Source of the DNA: Agrypnia vestita
Lineage: Eukaryota; Arthropoda; Insecta; Trichoptera; Phryganeidae
Reading direction: 5' to 3'
Length of the DNA stretch: 64,000 nucleotides
Assembly (NCBI GenBank): GCA_016648135.1
Contig: JADDOH010000141.1
Span: 212,083 to 276,082 of the forward strand
In this document: in pieces, positions 23,001 through 35,273 of the stretch
How positions within the stretch are numbered: position 1 is the first letter of the stretch
Layout of the letters: the number at the start of each line of letters is the position of its first letter
The notes under the pieces: generated by a model
Seen by the model: only the letters and a program-made list of their open reading frames with translations
Database searches by the model: none
What the model was told of the DNA's origin: nothing
Program-made: the position numbers and the translations under genes

Positions 23001-25284
23001 GGGATGCGGTGAAGGGGCAGTACTCCCTCGTGGAACCTGATGGTTCCATCAGGACCGTGGACTACTCTGCCGATGACCACAGCGGGTAAATATATCACTT
23101 AATCAAACTTTTCCTGCTAAGAAACCCACAGTTATTTATTTTTTCAATTGACGTCAACACCCTGACGATGGAAAGGTTTTTCTGAAACATGTAGGTGTAA
23201 TTAATCAAATATAAATAGATACATAGATACATACAAATAATACAATCAATGTTTAACTCGTATTTACATTAAAACTAGTATATTAACAACAGCTAAGCAA
23301 TATTTCATTTACTGTTGTATATGTTTTCGTACACAGTTGCGACCCATGTTCACGGATGAGATATTCGACTCGAGACATTTTTTAGATTTTCCTACAATGA
23401 GATTCCTCCAATCCAATCTTTGGAGCAACTCTCGACTTTTGTAGTCTCTGTGTATACGCTATGTCTCAGAGATTTCCTATTTCCGATATCTTGCTGCTCA
23501 CTTCAGGCTTGTTGTACCTACACCAAACATCACCAGACCTTTCGTCAGTTGGATGAATTTGCATCACAACCAGCAGCAAAAAATGAGAAATAATGATTTT
23601 AATTTAATGCCCTGTGTTTGTCCAACTTTTCAAAATATATTATTGTAGGTGTATATGGTTCTAAGTGACGTTTATGATCATGTTTTGAGTCTCGGTGTTA
23701 AATCAAATATCTTGTAAACGGGTTTGAGTGTTTGTCTTTTTCTAGTAAACCTAAGAGATCAGGCTCCACACTGGTAGCCTGAAATTTAGGTAGAAATCGG
23801 GTCACTTTTTACAAGGTGATAATTTTTTTTGTTGCACTTAAAAAGGTACATATAAAACGATTATTTTTAAGGAAAGTTATGTCAAAAATGGCCACGTCAT
23901 TCACACTCCTATGGAGCTCCTCTGCCTTGACTGAAATCCAACGTTCCCCGGTTTATATGTGTCTGATATAGAAAAAAAGGTCACGTACTTATTTAGAAAT
24001 GAAATATATAAAATTTTTGAAGTATCTAAATAATTTTTGTAAAATCTGAAAAAAAAAACTTTTTTTTTGGACCCAACAAACGACTTATCGGATTTTAAAA
24101 TCCGTATGCTTATATTTAGATATCTCATTTTTAAATAAGGTATACGACTATTTTCTGTCTCGCCAAACGTGCACCGGGGAAAGTTGCATCTCAGTCACGG
24201 CGGAGGAGCTCCACGGGATAAATACGATGCGAGGATTTTATTTCTTTTTTCAAAAATTTTCCGATTAAATAACAAACTGTTAACATCTAAAATAATAAAA
24301 TATAGTTTAATAAGTACCAATAAAAATGAAAATAATAAATAATCTACTTCTAAAAAAGCACCCAATTTTTACCTAAATTTCTAGCTCCCAAGATGGAAGC
24401 TAACCCCTTAATCTGATTTCTGAGTTAATCTGTAGATTAAAATTTATTTCAACTACTTCTCTGAGATTTATCTCACCATGTTTGATTCCGTAAAAAAGGG
24501 TCATTACAGTGCGTCAGAACAGACAAAAGTCACATCGAATAATTTTCAAAGAATATATCATTTCACTCCCGTAATACGAGTGGTTTGTTGAATTTTAATT
24601 ATATACTTTTTTTATATTGATAGATTTTTTACGGCCGGCATACAATATATTTTGTTCTGGATCATTTAGCAGTGGTCTGAAATATTCTGTTGCAAGAAAA
24701 AACATAATAATAACCCAGAGTACGTAGATTTAAAGGAATACTTTGAAGGAGGTTTTTAATTATTTGATACATTAATACATTCTTATGATAATTATGGTTG
24801 TAAAAACTGAAAAAATTACAGTAAATTTTCTGCTTCATCTTAAAAATTAACCCTGGAGTCCCGGAATCCCGAAAGTTCAATTCTAAGAGGGTTCCGACAA
24901 CACTGAATTTTTCATGATTGCATTTAATTTTACCGACCAAATATTTTGTTTCTGGACAACTTGTTTCTCATTCAGATTAATTCCGTAATAAAGTGAAATG
25001 CTTACATATATTTACACGCTAGTAGATCTTTTGACGCACAATGTTTCGTTGTGTCGGTATTTACGGGTGTAAACACCAACACAACGATACAATATGCCTA
25101 TACGTATGCACGGCTTTCACATACTAATACCATTGTATTTCTTATGTGAAAAGAGGTCTTCGTCGTGCAGATCAAAATAGTTTTTTTGAATATATTTATA
25201 CATTTGTAAACGTTTTGTATTTTTTCCAGATTCAACGCAATCGTGAGCAACTCCCACGCACCCCACCATGGTTACTCCCATTAA
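20074..25284 (+). CDS. Cuticle protein, RR-2 type (gene 2), 4 coding exons, 278 aa
   Basis: Coding exons are 20074-20085, 20768-21370, 22919-23085 and 25230-25284; the joined frame is 837 nt. A signal peptide (1-17, cleavage after ALAHA) is followed by an Ala/Pro/Tyr/Ser region (about 18-205) made of four tandem units of about 41 residues. Each unit contains HAVSSQSF(I/V/L)SH and [14 protein letters not shown] segments. The RR-2 domain (206-266) begins [20 protein letters not shown] and carries [20 protein letters not shown]; the tail is short and His-rich (HAPHHGYSH). The protein should be secreted and bind cuticular chitin, with the Ala/Pro/Tyr repeats giving an extended, cross-linkable stretch. 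Intron 2 carries an antisense LINE relic and a TIR element; intron 3 carries another inverted-repeat element. The start is set by the promoter spacing and the in-frame signal peptide. Confidence 0.9.
20565..20700. repeat. Foldback family M3 relic in gene 2 intron 1
   Basis: AAAATAATTTTGTGGTAACA, AAACCACAATTGTTTAAATT and ATCAACATGTTGGGGGCCAA correspond to one arm and the outer flank of M3. It ends about 70 bp before exon 2. Confidence 0.45.
20768..21370 (+). CDS. Gene 2 coding exon 2
   Basis: Acceptor TTTCTAG, donor TAT|GTAAGT, 603 nt, phase 0 at both ends. It encodes the end of the signal peptide and the whole repeat region. The DNA repeat period is 123 bp: TCGCAGAGTTTCGTGAGCCA at about 20974 recurs at about 21097. 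The exon is GC-rich and strikingly different in composition from the flanking introns. Confidence 0.92.
21448..21780 (-). mobile_element. Non-LTR retrotransposon 3'-end relic, antisense, in gene 2 intron 2
   Basis: The minus strand reads, with few breaks, [15 protein letters not shown], then [14 protein letters not shown] residues and [17 protein letters not shown], the C-terminal end of a LINE reverse transcriptase. It is the best preserved of the four copies of this 3' segment. Confidence 0.75.
22275..22808. mobile_element. TIR element (MITE-like) in gene 2 intron 2
   Basis: The left end GGGGCCATTCAAGTATTACG TAAGCAG is mirrored by the right end CTGCTTACGAAATACTTGAA TGGCCCC. Inside each half is a related subterminal block: a G-rich run plus AGCTTTGCTTA. 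Target-site duplication is not certain. It has no coding capacity. Confidence 0.7.
22919..23085 (+). CDS. Gene 2 coding exon 3 (RR-2 domain)
   Basis: 167 nt, acceptor TATTTCAG, donor AGCGG|GTAAAT, phase 0 in and phase 2 out. It encodes [20 protein letters not shown] through DYSADDHSG. Confidence 0.92.
23912..24213. mobile_element. Inverted-repeat element in gene 2 intron 3
   Basis: TGGAGCTCCTCTGCCTTGAC (from 23912) and the reverse complement of the sequence ending at 24213 (TGGAGCTCCTCCGCCGTGAC) match over about 41 bp with roughly six differences. The whole is about 300 bp with no coding capacity, like a MITE. Confidence 0.5.
25230..25284 (+). CDS. Gene 2 coding exon 4
   Basis: The acceptor TTTTTCCAG is followed by [17 protein letters not shown] and TAA at 25282-25284. 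Candidate polyadenylation signals are ATTAAA at 25469-25474 and AATAAA at 25612-25617. Confidence 0.88.
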
Positions 25285-26424
25285 ATTGGACAACGATGGG
25301 AATTTTTCCGATATTTTGTGCTTAATAATAATGTTCCCTTAAGTACTTGTTTATTTATTCTTAATTTATTTTTTAATTCATTTTCCTATTATTTTTTTAA
25401 TTTAGGAGCATCAAGTACACTTTCACAGTCTTCCCTGATTCTATGTTTGCCTTTTCTATTTCATAAAAATTAAACTTATTCCTGTCGATTGATGTGTTTT
25501 GACGTTTAAAATGACTCTTGAGGCAAAAATGTATCCTATCTATACGCTCGTTCTTTCAAAAAATCTTCATTTCATTTCATAATCACATTAACATATTATA
25601 TTTCCATTGTAAATAAAATTCCATTTAGTTTATTATTTTGTTTTATTACTTTTTTCTGAAAAATATATGTTTTAGAAAATATACTTATTTACTTTATGTA
25701 TAGTATACATACCTATAGTACTTTTTTATTTCGATATGAAATTATTTTTATAAATTTCTGTATTACCAATTAATACACCCTTAGCTTCATTTCCTAATCC
25801 ATATTATGAACAAAAAGTGAGAACAGAGAGAGAGATATCTTTTACACAACATTATTGTGTAGAAGATATAACACGAATTTACCCTAACGAGAAATATATA
25901 AAATAATATTAAAATTTAATTTAATTTAAATTCAAATGTTATGTATTCGTTTACCGCCCACGATAGCCATAATTTATTATATAAAAGATCCTGGCTTAGA
26001 CATTGTACTTTTTGAATTTTAAGAAAGTTCTCACGAATGTAGTTTTAAAATATTTATTAGCTTATTTCTATCAAATCATATCGTAATCGTGTAGACATTA
26101 AATATGCCGTACAAACATTAAATACACTGATTCTCAATACAATAATAAATTCATAAATATTATTACTATACACTCAACTTTCCTGATTGATTTTAGCCTC
26201 CTCAAAAAATTGACAATGATCACGAGTCATTTCTCTGGATTTCTTAAAGATATATGTCATTGATGGCATTGTCACTTGTTTCTAATTTATTTCTCAGTTA
26301 AAAAAATTTTTTGGCTACAATTAAAATCTGAAAAAAGAATGAGGTTAAATATTAAAAATTTAACTGAAATGATTTTACAACACCTTGTCATTTTCAATTA
26401 ATGGTTTTTAATCACGTTTTTATT

Positions 26425-26489
26425 AGACTAGTTGTAACCCTTCAAAAATGACGTTACTTTTACATGTCGATTCCTAAAGAATGATTATT

Positions 26490-26521
<32 letters not shown>

Positions 26522-26640
26522 AAACAAAAAAGGAAGAAGAAAAAAATGTATACTATAAAGAAGTTACGAACGTTACACGAAGTTACGACGAGCGGACGAA
26601 CGGACGGATAGACAAATAAATTATTATATTTGAGATAAGG
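26425..26640 (+). mobile_element. SINE family S2, degraded copy
   Basis: The outer parts are kept: TAGTTGTAACCCTTCAAAAATGAC on the left (split here as TAGTTGTAACCC and TTCAAAAATGAC) and GAACGTTACACGAAGTTACG with GGACGGATAGACA on the right. The tRNA-like middle has been replaced by an (AT)n microsatellite and A-rich sequence. Confidence 0.4.
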
Positions 26641-28504
26641 ATGCAATACAGAAGCAAATAAAAAAATATTTAATTAACATATTTCATTAATTCTCATTCT
26701 TCTTCGATTGCATTAGTTCGCTTCCTTCTTCGTTTCCGTGGATAAATCTGAATATATAATCAAACCAATGTTATTGCTTCCTGTGTATATCTCGTTCTAA
26801 AAAAAAATATTTTGATGTCCTGTCCTAGTAAAAAACAGTATTATTGAAAACGATAAATTAAGTCCACATAAGTTATAAACATGCGGCCACCTCTACACAA
26901 ATAGGCGAACTTTTAATACCTTGATCTTTTCGGATAACAAATGTCAAGGAAATCATTTGGGATACGAAAAACAACCAAGCGCATTGAGTGCTTTCATATT
27001 AAAAACAAAACGTTGGTGAGAAATAATAATTATGTTTATATTACGAATATATTAATTAGGCTTTGTTAAAGTATTTTAATTATTCAAGATTTATTGTATG
27101 CAAATTATTATATACCTACATAATGCTCCTTTATCCAACTCTTTGAGCAAAACATGTTGTGTAAAAATAGTAAAATTTTATAAAAATTAACCGCGATAAA
27201 ACGTAATATTAAAAAACAACGTAAGTAATATTAAAAAAAAACATTATTTTATATATATTGAGGAAGAATGATAGCAACCAACTGTAGTAAAAATCTCAAT
27301 CTATGTAGACACATCAAATGAATATGAGAACTTAGATCAAAATTATCAGATACGATACAGATACTCACATAATTCAAAATAAATATATTTTTCAACACGG
27401 AGTTTCCTAAATAAATATACCTTTCTTAGTTTGAAAATTTGATGGCTATGAAAGAAAAATAAATACATATACACTAAATATTTATGACAATACTTTTTAC
27501 AAAATACTTTTATGCTATCTTTTTTCAAAGTTTGTTTTAAGTTTAGCTAGTTTGAGGGTTTAATAACTAAATTATAGCGAATGAAATAAAAAAAATTGGA
27601 TTAGGGGTAGGGTAATAATTTTATAGAGAACATTGAATAAATCAAGACGTTTAAGGAGTGAAATTTACTTAATTAAATTGATTTATTTCCCCCTTCTCCC
27701 TAAGGCACATTTACATAAAAGTATTAAATATTATAATTTTTTGTTTTCAATATTATAATTGTAGTCATATTAACATATACCCTTTATTACATAAATAATT
27801 TCTCGGATTCAATTATTTAAAATAAAGGAGGCCCCGCACAATGACTTAAGTGCTTCCAGAAGCGATAGATATAGAAGTAGATAGAAGTAGAAGAAATTAT
27901 CACTTAATATTTTGTTTAAGAAATGATTCTGGGATACAAGTGTTAATATTGGGTATCGTAATAATCCTGACCGACTTCGGTCGATTGCGAAATGAGCTAG
28001 TTACCTTGTTGCTTAAGTACCTATACACTGTTTATTTGATTTACTATGACATTCCGTGCATCTAAAATTATTAAAAAATTAATTTAACTCACTTTTAAAC
28101 AATTATTTTAAGAAATATAATTTATTTTTATGGAATATTTTTTAATGAATTTACAAATAATTACAATTTATAAACACAGATGTTTTATTCTGTGGCTATA
28201 ATCCTGCAATGGTTACATAAACGGTACTCTATATTTTGTTTTAAAAAGAATTCAGATAAAGAAATTGAATGTATCCATGGCTCCACTGCGTTTGACATGT
28301 TTAAAGAAATTACTACGAGTTAGTTAATTTTGAAACGACCTTTATAATGTCGCAATAAATATGTCGCCTTTGATTACAAAATGGCGTTTAAAGTTGATAG
28401 ATAGAAATGAAATAATTAAAAATTCAAACATACAATGACTATTGTGACCAATACGTTTTGTTTACTTAGGGATTTAATCATGCAAGAATAAATACCTTAA
28501 TTCA

Positions 28505-28705
28505 GATAAATTATAGAAGTCTCACGGAGATAAAGCTATTTATATGAGAAACGTTTATGGAAGACTTTTTATAAGATGGCCCAGGGCTTACGACCTGTAC
28601 TTACGACAATTGTATGAGTATAATATATTCCAAATCTTGTTATATATTTGAAGAAGTGACTGTGTTCTCACAACAGACATAAAAAATATTGTTAATAAAT
28701 ACTCT
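28505..28705 (+). mobile_element. M2 palindromic element, partial copy
   Basis: AGATAAATTATAGAAGTCTC, AAGCTATTTATATGAGAAAC, GATGGCCCAGGGCTTACGAC and, further right, GTGTTCTCACAACAGACATA. The left arm is complete; the right arm is missing. Confidence 0.6.
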
Positions 28706-29274
28706 AACTGCATTATAAATGTGTCTTAAATATATGCACGGGTGGACAAACTTCCGTTGTATCCTAGTCCGCTAGCCTAAAAAAGAGGTTTAGTTCAACT
28801 ATGAATAATTTTATTCTTTGTGATCCAGACTTGTATTATTAATTATGACCAGATAGATAATCTTCTGCAAAAACCAATTTTTGTATGGTGAAAAGATTTT
28901 TTTTTTTAAATCGATGGATTTTCCTAAAATAAATAACTGTTTTTGATTTATTTACACATGTGATATATGTTTTTCGTACATTATGTGTTTATTTAAATAA
29001 TAATTAATAAGTGGAGACAAATTTTACTGCAGAAAACGTCGACTTGGAATGCGCTCAAACAATAAACGTCTCGCTCAAAGCGCGGATCACACAGCCTTGG
29101 GGATTATGAAATGGCACCGAATATTAGAAAAGTCAGTTTCCTCCCGCAGAAGGACTGATGGCATTAACAGATTATTCTCGCATTTTCGTAACCATTAAGT
29201 GACCATTTGTAGTATTTTCACATAATTCAGTTCTACTGCCTAAGGCTCAAATGATTTTTATACATTTTCATGTA

Positions 29275-29590
29275 ATCCTCGAAGTGCAATCTTCTAAATA
29301 TAATAATTTCGTTGTCTGTTTATCTGTAACGTCCGTAACTTGCTGTAATAAAGCTGGAATAACTAGTTTACATAAAAAGAATGTGACACGCAATCAGCGC
29401 GCAGCACGCAATGGTTCGGGCAATCTTCTAAATTAAATAATTTCGTTGTCTATCTGTAGGTAACTCTCATAACCTTCTGGAATGAAGCTAGAATTATATA
29501 TTTATATAATTTGAGTGTGACACGCAATCAGCGCGCAACACGGAGTAGCTAAGGCAATCGCCACCAAATTACAGTGATTTTTCATATGCA
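29275..29590 (+). repeat. Tandem pair of about 134-bp units
   Basis: CAATCTTCTAAAT starts at 29287 and again at 29421. Both copies continue with AATAATTTCGTTGTCT, a CGTAACTTGCTGTAATAAAG-like block and GTGACACGCAATCAGCGCGC. A related single unit lies at 60813-60950 inside gene 5. Confidence 0.65.
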
Positions 29591-32500
29591 CACGGCTAGT
29601 GTAATAATTATAAAAGATAAAATAAAAGTATTTTGACATGTTTGATGTTCAAAAAAACTATTTTACTTCTTTAGTATTGAGATAAACATACAACAATTCT
29701 TATGTACACGCTTTTTTAATAAAATTGTTGCACATTTTTAAATACATATTTTGATATATTAAAAGTTTATTCATATAATGATAAATCATTTTTTGACTAA
29801 ATGAGATTATTTTGATAACCTTAACGAGATTTTACTCGCGCATGTGAGCTACATATGTTCTTAATTACCTAGTGGAACTTTTTGTGACAGGGTTCAAATT
29901 AGCGTAGATAAAATAGAATTAAAAATTGTATTTGATATTTATATTTTTTTAAATTTAAATGATTTTTTTTTCTTTAACATATATGTATTACAAATGAAAA
30001 TAATGAAACAGATGCTTATACTTTCATCCTTTTATTGTAATGTCACGAAATATATAAACTAAAAACCAAAGAATAACAAAAAATGCCACATTCCTTCCTT
30101 GTAAAACCACAGATGTCGCCCTCGGGCGCACTAATCACAATTACTAGTTTTGGCCGGACCCAAAGCTGTCGCTTGAATAATAATCTTTACTGTTAAATAT
30201 TCACAATATTAATATTAGTCGAAAGATGTAAAATAAAAATAATAATTACGTTCTCTATGTAAACTTAATTAAGTCGCACGATGACTCGGCGAAGAATGAA
30301 TATTCTCAAATCATTTGTTTGCCTTTCATCTCGCCATCATTGAGGGATACAAAAACATGTATTCTGTCAGGCAGCTTGTAGCCAAGAAAAAATAAATCGA
30401 GGCATTAATTACTTTTACGTCAGTTGAGATGTGTTTATTAGAACATTTTGAAAATGTTACCCAATCTCTTGTAATACTCCTTTGCCGGCGCTAAATCGTG
30501 AGAATTGTCTACGCTTCTTAGCTACTGTAATGTGAACGTTGTTAAGTATCGTATATTCACTTTCATGGCATATTCTTCCTAAAATAAAATTTCCACACGT
30601 CTAACTAGTACATTCAAGTTAAAAGTAGTTTTTTCTTTGTGTTATGATATTTGTAGAAACTTGTGTGTCGAATTCATCATTCACCGGTCAAAAATGCGTC
30701 ATTTTGAACTTGTAGACGCGTCGAAATTAGCCGGGCAGTTTTTAATTTCAAACATTGGCGTCGAATAACTATGGCATGGTTTGGAAATAAAATTGAATAA
30801 ATAAGAATGACGTGATTAAAAAAAAATTACAACAAAACCTAATTTACAGCGATAAATATAATACAAATTCTATTGATGAGATTTATACTATTTGTATTAT
30901 TGTACTAATGCTTTTAAAAAAAATTTTCTTGCACTCTTATTCTACTGCTTACATATTTATTTTAATGTATAATATATGATATACGATATATTTGTATGCT
31001 ATGTGAAAAAATTGTAGTAAACATTGTTAACTTTGCCTGTCTCGACGCAGATTTCTCTAGTGAGACAGGCATAATCCAACCAAAATCTGAACATTTGTTT
31101 TATGCAAATAAATTAATTAATAAATAAATAAAAAATATTCACTTATTAAAAAAATATATTATTTGTTCAACAGAAATGTGCTTATTTATTTGAATTTTGT
31201 TTTTTAATTTACCAACATTTAGCTTTAATTCCACAAATTAAGAAATTCGTAGATTAAAAGTGAGTGAATATATATGTACAATACCAAACTAATCCTGTAA
31301 AATATTCATATAATAAAAATATATTCTCCACTTCGGGGAACCGACCCGACGTCTTTCACGTGCCAGGTATGAATTGAATTTTTTTTAATATACACATATA
31401 TTACATAGAATATATAAATGAGGCATAAATAATATCAGCATTATATTATAGTACACAATAATTTGTCACCACAGCACACGAAGAGAGTTGTTATGATATC
31501 ACAATATACGTTATACCATGTAAAAGTTACCGGTATTAATTAATATCTGGTGCCTCCATAATTTCAAAAAGGTTTTGGAGGCACCTGGTATCGAGTGCTG
31601 AAGAAAAATCATTGTTTATAAAAAAAAAATATATTTTAATTATATATTTTTGAGGCTTCATAACGATATCATTCCAGCATAAGGACTATTAGAATTAATA
31701 TGGAAAAATATTGGTTTTGGTCACTGATAAGAATGATAAAAAAAGAATAACAAATGTAATCATTTTAATTTTTAATCAATTTTAAGTATAGGTATAAAAT
31801 ACACAAAGAATTATAAATATTTTCTAATAGATATAAATGACTCACTTTTATTTTATGACGTGAGTATATCAACTATTATTATTAACAATTTTTTCAAACT
31901 CTATTCTCAATTGAATTTTTAACATATGGTATGTATTAACAGCAAATAATATCAACCCAATAAAAATATTAAAAATTAACTAGGTTATCAGTAGCAGTAT
32001 TTTAAGAACAAGCCTTTAATATTTCAATAACTTTTAAGAGGTTTTTAATATTACAAAATCTTTTTGCAACCAGTTTTATTTTTCCTTTTTCTCTATGTAT
32101 CAGGAGTTATAAAATACTAAATTTATTCTAACGAGAATATTTTCCCCAATATAACAATTTCCCCAATAGAACACTCGGAGAAATCGTAACAGAAAAATAA
32201 GAATTCTGAATGTTGCGGTTCACAAGATCATTTTGAGTTGCGGAGAAGTGCGAGTACTTAATCAGAATTGAAAATAATGTTTGATATTGGAGTATAGAAG
32301 TAGGGTAACCAACTTCTAGGGTATGTATCTGAGGAATCTGATTAATGTCTTTATATAATTATATATAATATATTATATAAAACGCCAATGTTTATCTATG
32401 TGTCACTTGTAAAAATATTTTAGGGGAAACAAAGTCCATTTCTATAGCCATTCATTTGAAAATTAAGACAATGTAAAGCTTCTGCTCTGTAGGTAGGTAA

Positions 32501-32660
32501 TTATTTCAATTATTATATTTTTTCGTACAAACCATCCGTATGTAGTTCAATATATCCTTTGTGTACGTTCTACATACATACATAAATCATATAAGTTTGG
32601 CCTTACTTAGGTTAACATGATAAAAATATGTTCCATACAAGTGTTTACAACGTTATAAAT

Positions 32661-32986
32661 TTAATTAAGATAGATTATAGAAGTCTCACAAAGACGAAGC
32701 TATTTATATAAGAAACATGTGTGGGAGTCTTTTGAACGATGGACCAGGGCTTACAAAAGAAGAGACAACATATGCGTCCAACCATTTGAAATATACGAAT
32801 GATTGTGATTATACAAAAATTGTGTGGAAATTGCTACGATGGAATTGGTAAACTTTGCATCGTGTAGTGATCAATTAAGCTAGCTCACACAGGTTGTAAG
32901 CCCTGGGCCTAAAAAAGACTTCTAGACATGTTTCTAATACAAATAACTTGGTCTCTGTGAGATTTCTATAATTTATCTTAATTAAA
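32661..32986. mobile_element. M2 palindromic element, full-length copy
   Basis: Left arm (about 32661-32755): ATTAAGATAGATTATAGAAG, TCTCACAAAGACGAAGCTAT, GGACCAGGGCTTACA. Right arm (about 32892-32986) is its imperfect inverse: TGTAAGCCCTGGGCC, TGGTCTCTGTGAGATTTCTA, ATTTATCTTAAT. Length is about 326 bp with no open frame. It continues on the right with the associated GCGGTGGATAAATTGAGTAA block seen beside other copies. Confidence 0.7.
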
Positions 32987-33683
32987 TAGCAAACCCGCGG
33001 TGGATAAATTGAGTAATTGTGTTGTCAGAACTTACCTACATATTAAAATATTGTTAATTTATTTGGGTAGTCGTTTCACTATCCTAATGACTCAACAAAA
33101 AAATATTACGATCTGAAATAGATCAAAAAAATAGAACGATTATGAAATTATATTCTAGTGGTCCTTTAATACATGCCTAAGATAAAATAATAGGGGTAAA
33201 CGATTGTTTGTATCCTGATCATGGCTTATTTTTTTTGTGAACAAATAGTTTTTGCCACAAACAAAATTATGTGTCTACCAAGATATTCGCCTATATCAGT
33301 AGGTTAATCATTATTTATTTAGAAATAAAATATATAAATTCATCATAATAATTTTAATTTATTTTTTTTGTTGTCTTTCAAGTACCTACTTGACGCCATG
33401 GTAGAATTAAATTCAAAACAATTTATTACTGACTAGCCGTACTATATTAAAATATTCATTATTATCCGTATTATATGCAATAGTAAGCCCGTTTCACTAT
33501 TGTCTCAACCAACACAGAATAGAGACAATTGACTGCCTGATTAGATGATTATTACATAATTTTCCCAATATTGTCTGCAGCAACCACGTAATATAATGGA
33601 ATGTGCATAATGCAAAATATGGATGCATTTTTCTTGGCTCTAACTAGTGCTACACCTGAACGCATCGAAGACTGACGTTCGTA

Positions 33684-33810
33684 GAATATACTTATGTCAC
33701 ATCGATCGTATAAATTAGTAATAGTATTTTGGAAGGTGTTTAATACCTTGGAAGTTCTGTCGGTGGACGTAATTATTGGATCAACTCGCTTGATGACGAC
33801 AATGTTTATT
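33684..33810 (+). mobile_element. Reverse transcriptase relic, short
   Basis: One plus-strand frame reads EGV*YLGSSVGG, like the F-K-Y-L-G motif that follows the palm domain in LINE reverse transcriptases. It is very decayed. As at 17.5-18.1 kb, it is followed closely by an antisense 3'-end relic. Confidence 0.4.
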
Positions 33811-33834
33811 AAAAAGGTAATTATTATTTACTTT

Positions 33835-34140
33835 AATCATGCCGTTTCCCTATTCTTCTTTCCTGACACACAACTCGCACCTCATCCACACCTTCGCATG
33901 CAAACTCGATGTTATTGAGGCCTCTAACAAGGTAGTACCTAACAGTATCAGTACCAGTAGACCTAATAATATCTGGTTGATCTGTTTATGCCACATCTTC
34001 CGCGATCGCCCTTTCTTCCTGGCGCCATCAACACTTGCGTCATATTATATATTTCTTAACATTCTTTCCTCCATCATACCTCGACTTGCCTAAACCTCGT
34101 GAGCGACCTTTTTTAATTCTATTCAGTATGCTGAGATTAG
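33835..34140 (-). mobile_element. Non-LTR retrotransposon 3'-end relic, antisense
   Basis: Same segment as 21448-21780: CTTTCCTGACACACAACTCG, AATATCTGGTTGATCTG, GGCGCCATCAACACTTGCGT, GAGCGACCTTTTTTAAT. On the minus strand it encodes the degenerate C-terminal end of a LINE reverse transcriptase. Confidence 0.65.
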
Positions 34141-35189
34141 CTTTACTTTATTTTTACCTTATAATTTCGATTTTTTTACTTTGTCCCCGACTATAATGCT
34201 GACTAAACAATAATTAAGACCCATGAATCATTTTCAGAATCACTTTTTTGCCATCCATTGAGAGTCTTTGCCTTCTCACGTAGTATATCTTCAACTTTCA
34301 GTCGTGAACACGAAGTTTTCTCGCGCATTTCTCAATATTGTCTCCCCAACCTCTTTGAGGTTTTCCCGTGGCATCTAGCACCTTCACTGTAGGTCTATGG
34401 TTTTCTATTTTCACATTCACTCAATAATATATTAATCAAATAATTATTCAATTCATTATATACAATTCATAACGTTTATTAGGCTAAATAAAGATAAGCG
34501 TTCCATATATTATTTTTTGATGGGATTTTTGTCATTTTGATTTTTTTTGATACAATAATCTGTGAATCTCGATACCAACAGAAATATATATTCATATTTA
34601 ATTACATATAGTTTCATGCAAAAATATATTTAATTGTTTTTCTAACGAAAATTGTTCCATTGAATGCATGAATCGGCCTTTGTAGATTCTCTGTTGTTGC
34701 ATAATTGTGCCGTGTTTTATTACTAAATATATTCTATTATATTAAAAGTTTAGTGTCATTTTTTGGTTTTTTGTTACATTAAATTTACACTAAGCTGTCG
34801 ATATTATTAATGTAAAGACTTATTTCAAGCACTATTTCATTAACGAAACTGAGTGTAATTATCAGATTATTGACAAATACACTGTTTTTTTAATGTTGTT
34901 CCCTTTTTCATAAATTTACGTTTGTTTTGAAGATTTATGGTCGCCCTAAGTCAGTTTATAGCTTTGACCCAACACCAAGGTTCGACGATTGGTCTTGAAG
35001 CGCAAACGAAACGTGAAACTCATAACAGCCAAAATGTTGTAACAATTGAATTATGTGGAATAACGTGAAATTCCCTCGCCAGGGGATTAGCGAGATTGCG
35101 GAGAGTTTAGTTGCCGAGCCCGGAGACCCCATTGTTTTGGTTTGGCAACATGCCGCAGCAGCCATTGTCTGGCCGGTCTTTACCTTATC

Positions 35190-35226
35190 TATAAAAGTGC
35201 TGGAGGTTTTTGGAGGAAGGTACAGT
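35190..35226 (+). promoter_or_regulatory. TATA box and start region of cuticle gene 3
   Basis: TATAAAAG at 35190-35197 is followed about 32 bp later by TACAGTCC (35221-35228), a reasonable initiator. The ATG is at 35262. The preceding 200 bp is relatively GC-rich and contains CTGGCCGGTC just upstream of the TATA box. Confidence 0.75.
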
Positions 35227-35261
35227 CCATTGAGTGGCGTACTCCCGCGAACATCCCGACA

Positions 35262-35273
35262 ATGTTCAGTAAA
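35262..35273 (+). CDS. Gene 3 coding exon 1
   Basis: It encodes M-F-S-K; the donor is AAA|GTAAGT, phase 0. Confidence 0.82.

Larger units (their letters stand above)
25618..35180. other. Intergenic region between genes 2 and 3
   Basis: No gene is supported. It contains S2-like and tandem repeat remnants (26425-26640, 29275-29590), M2 copies (28505-28705, 32661-32986) and an antisense LINE relic (33835-34140). An (AT)n tract lies at 26489-26511 and a short hairpin at 31549-31585. Otherwise it is AT-rich. Confidence 0.5.

Noticed and set aside
26489..26511. (AT)n tracts here and at about 41987, 42622 and 47564
   Set aside because: Ordinary microsatellites; no spacer-repeat order, so not an array of any kind.
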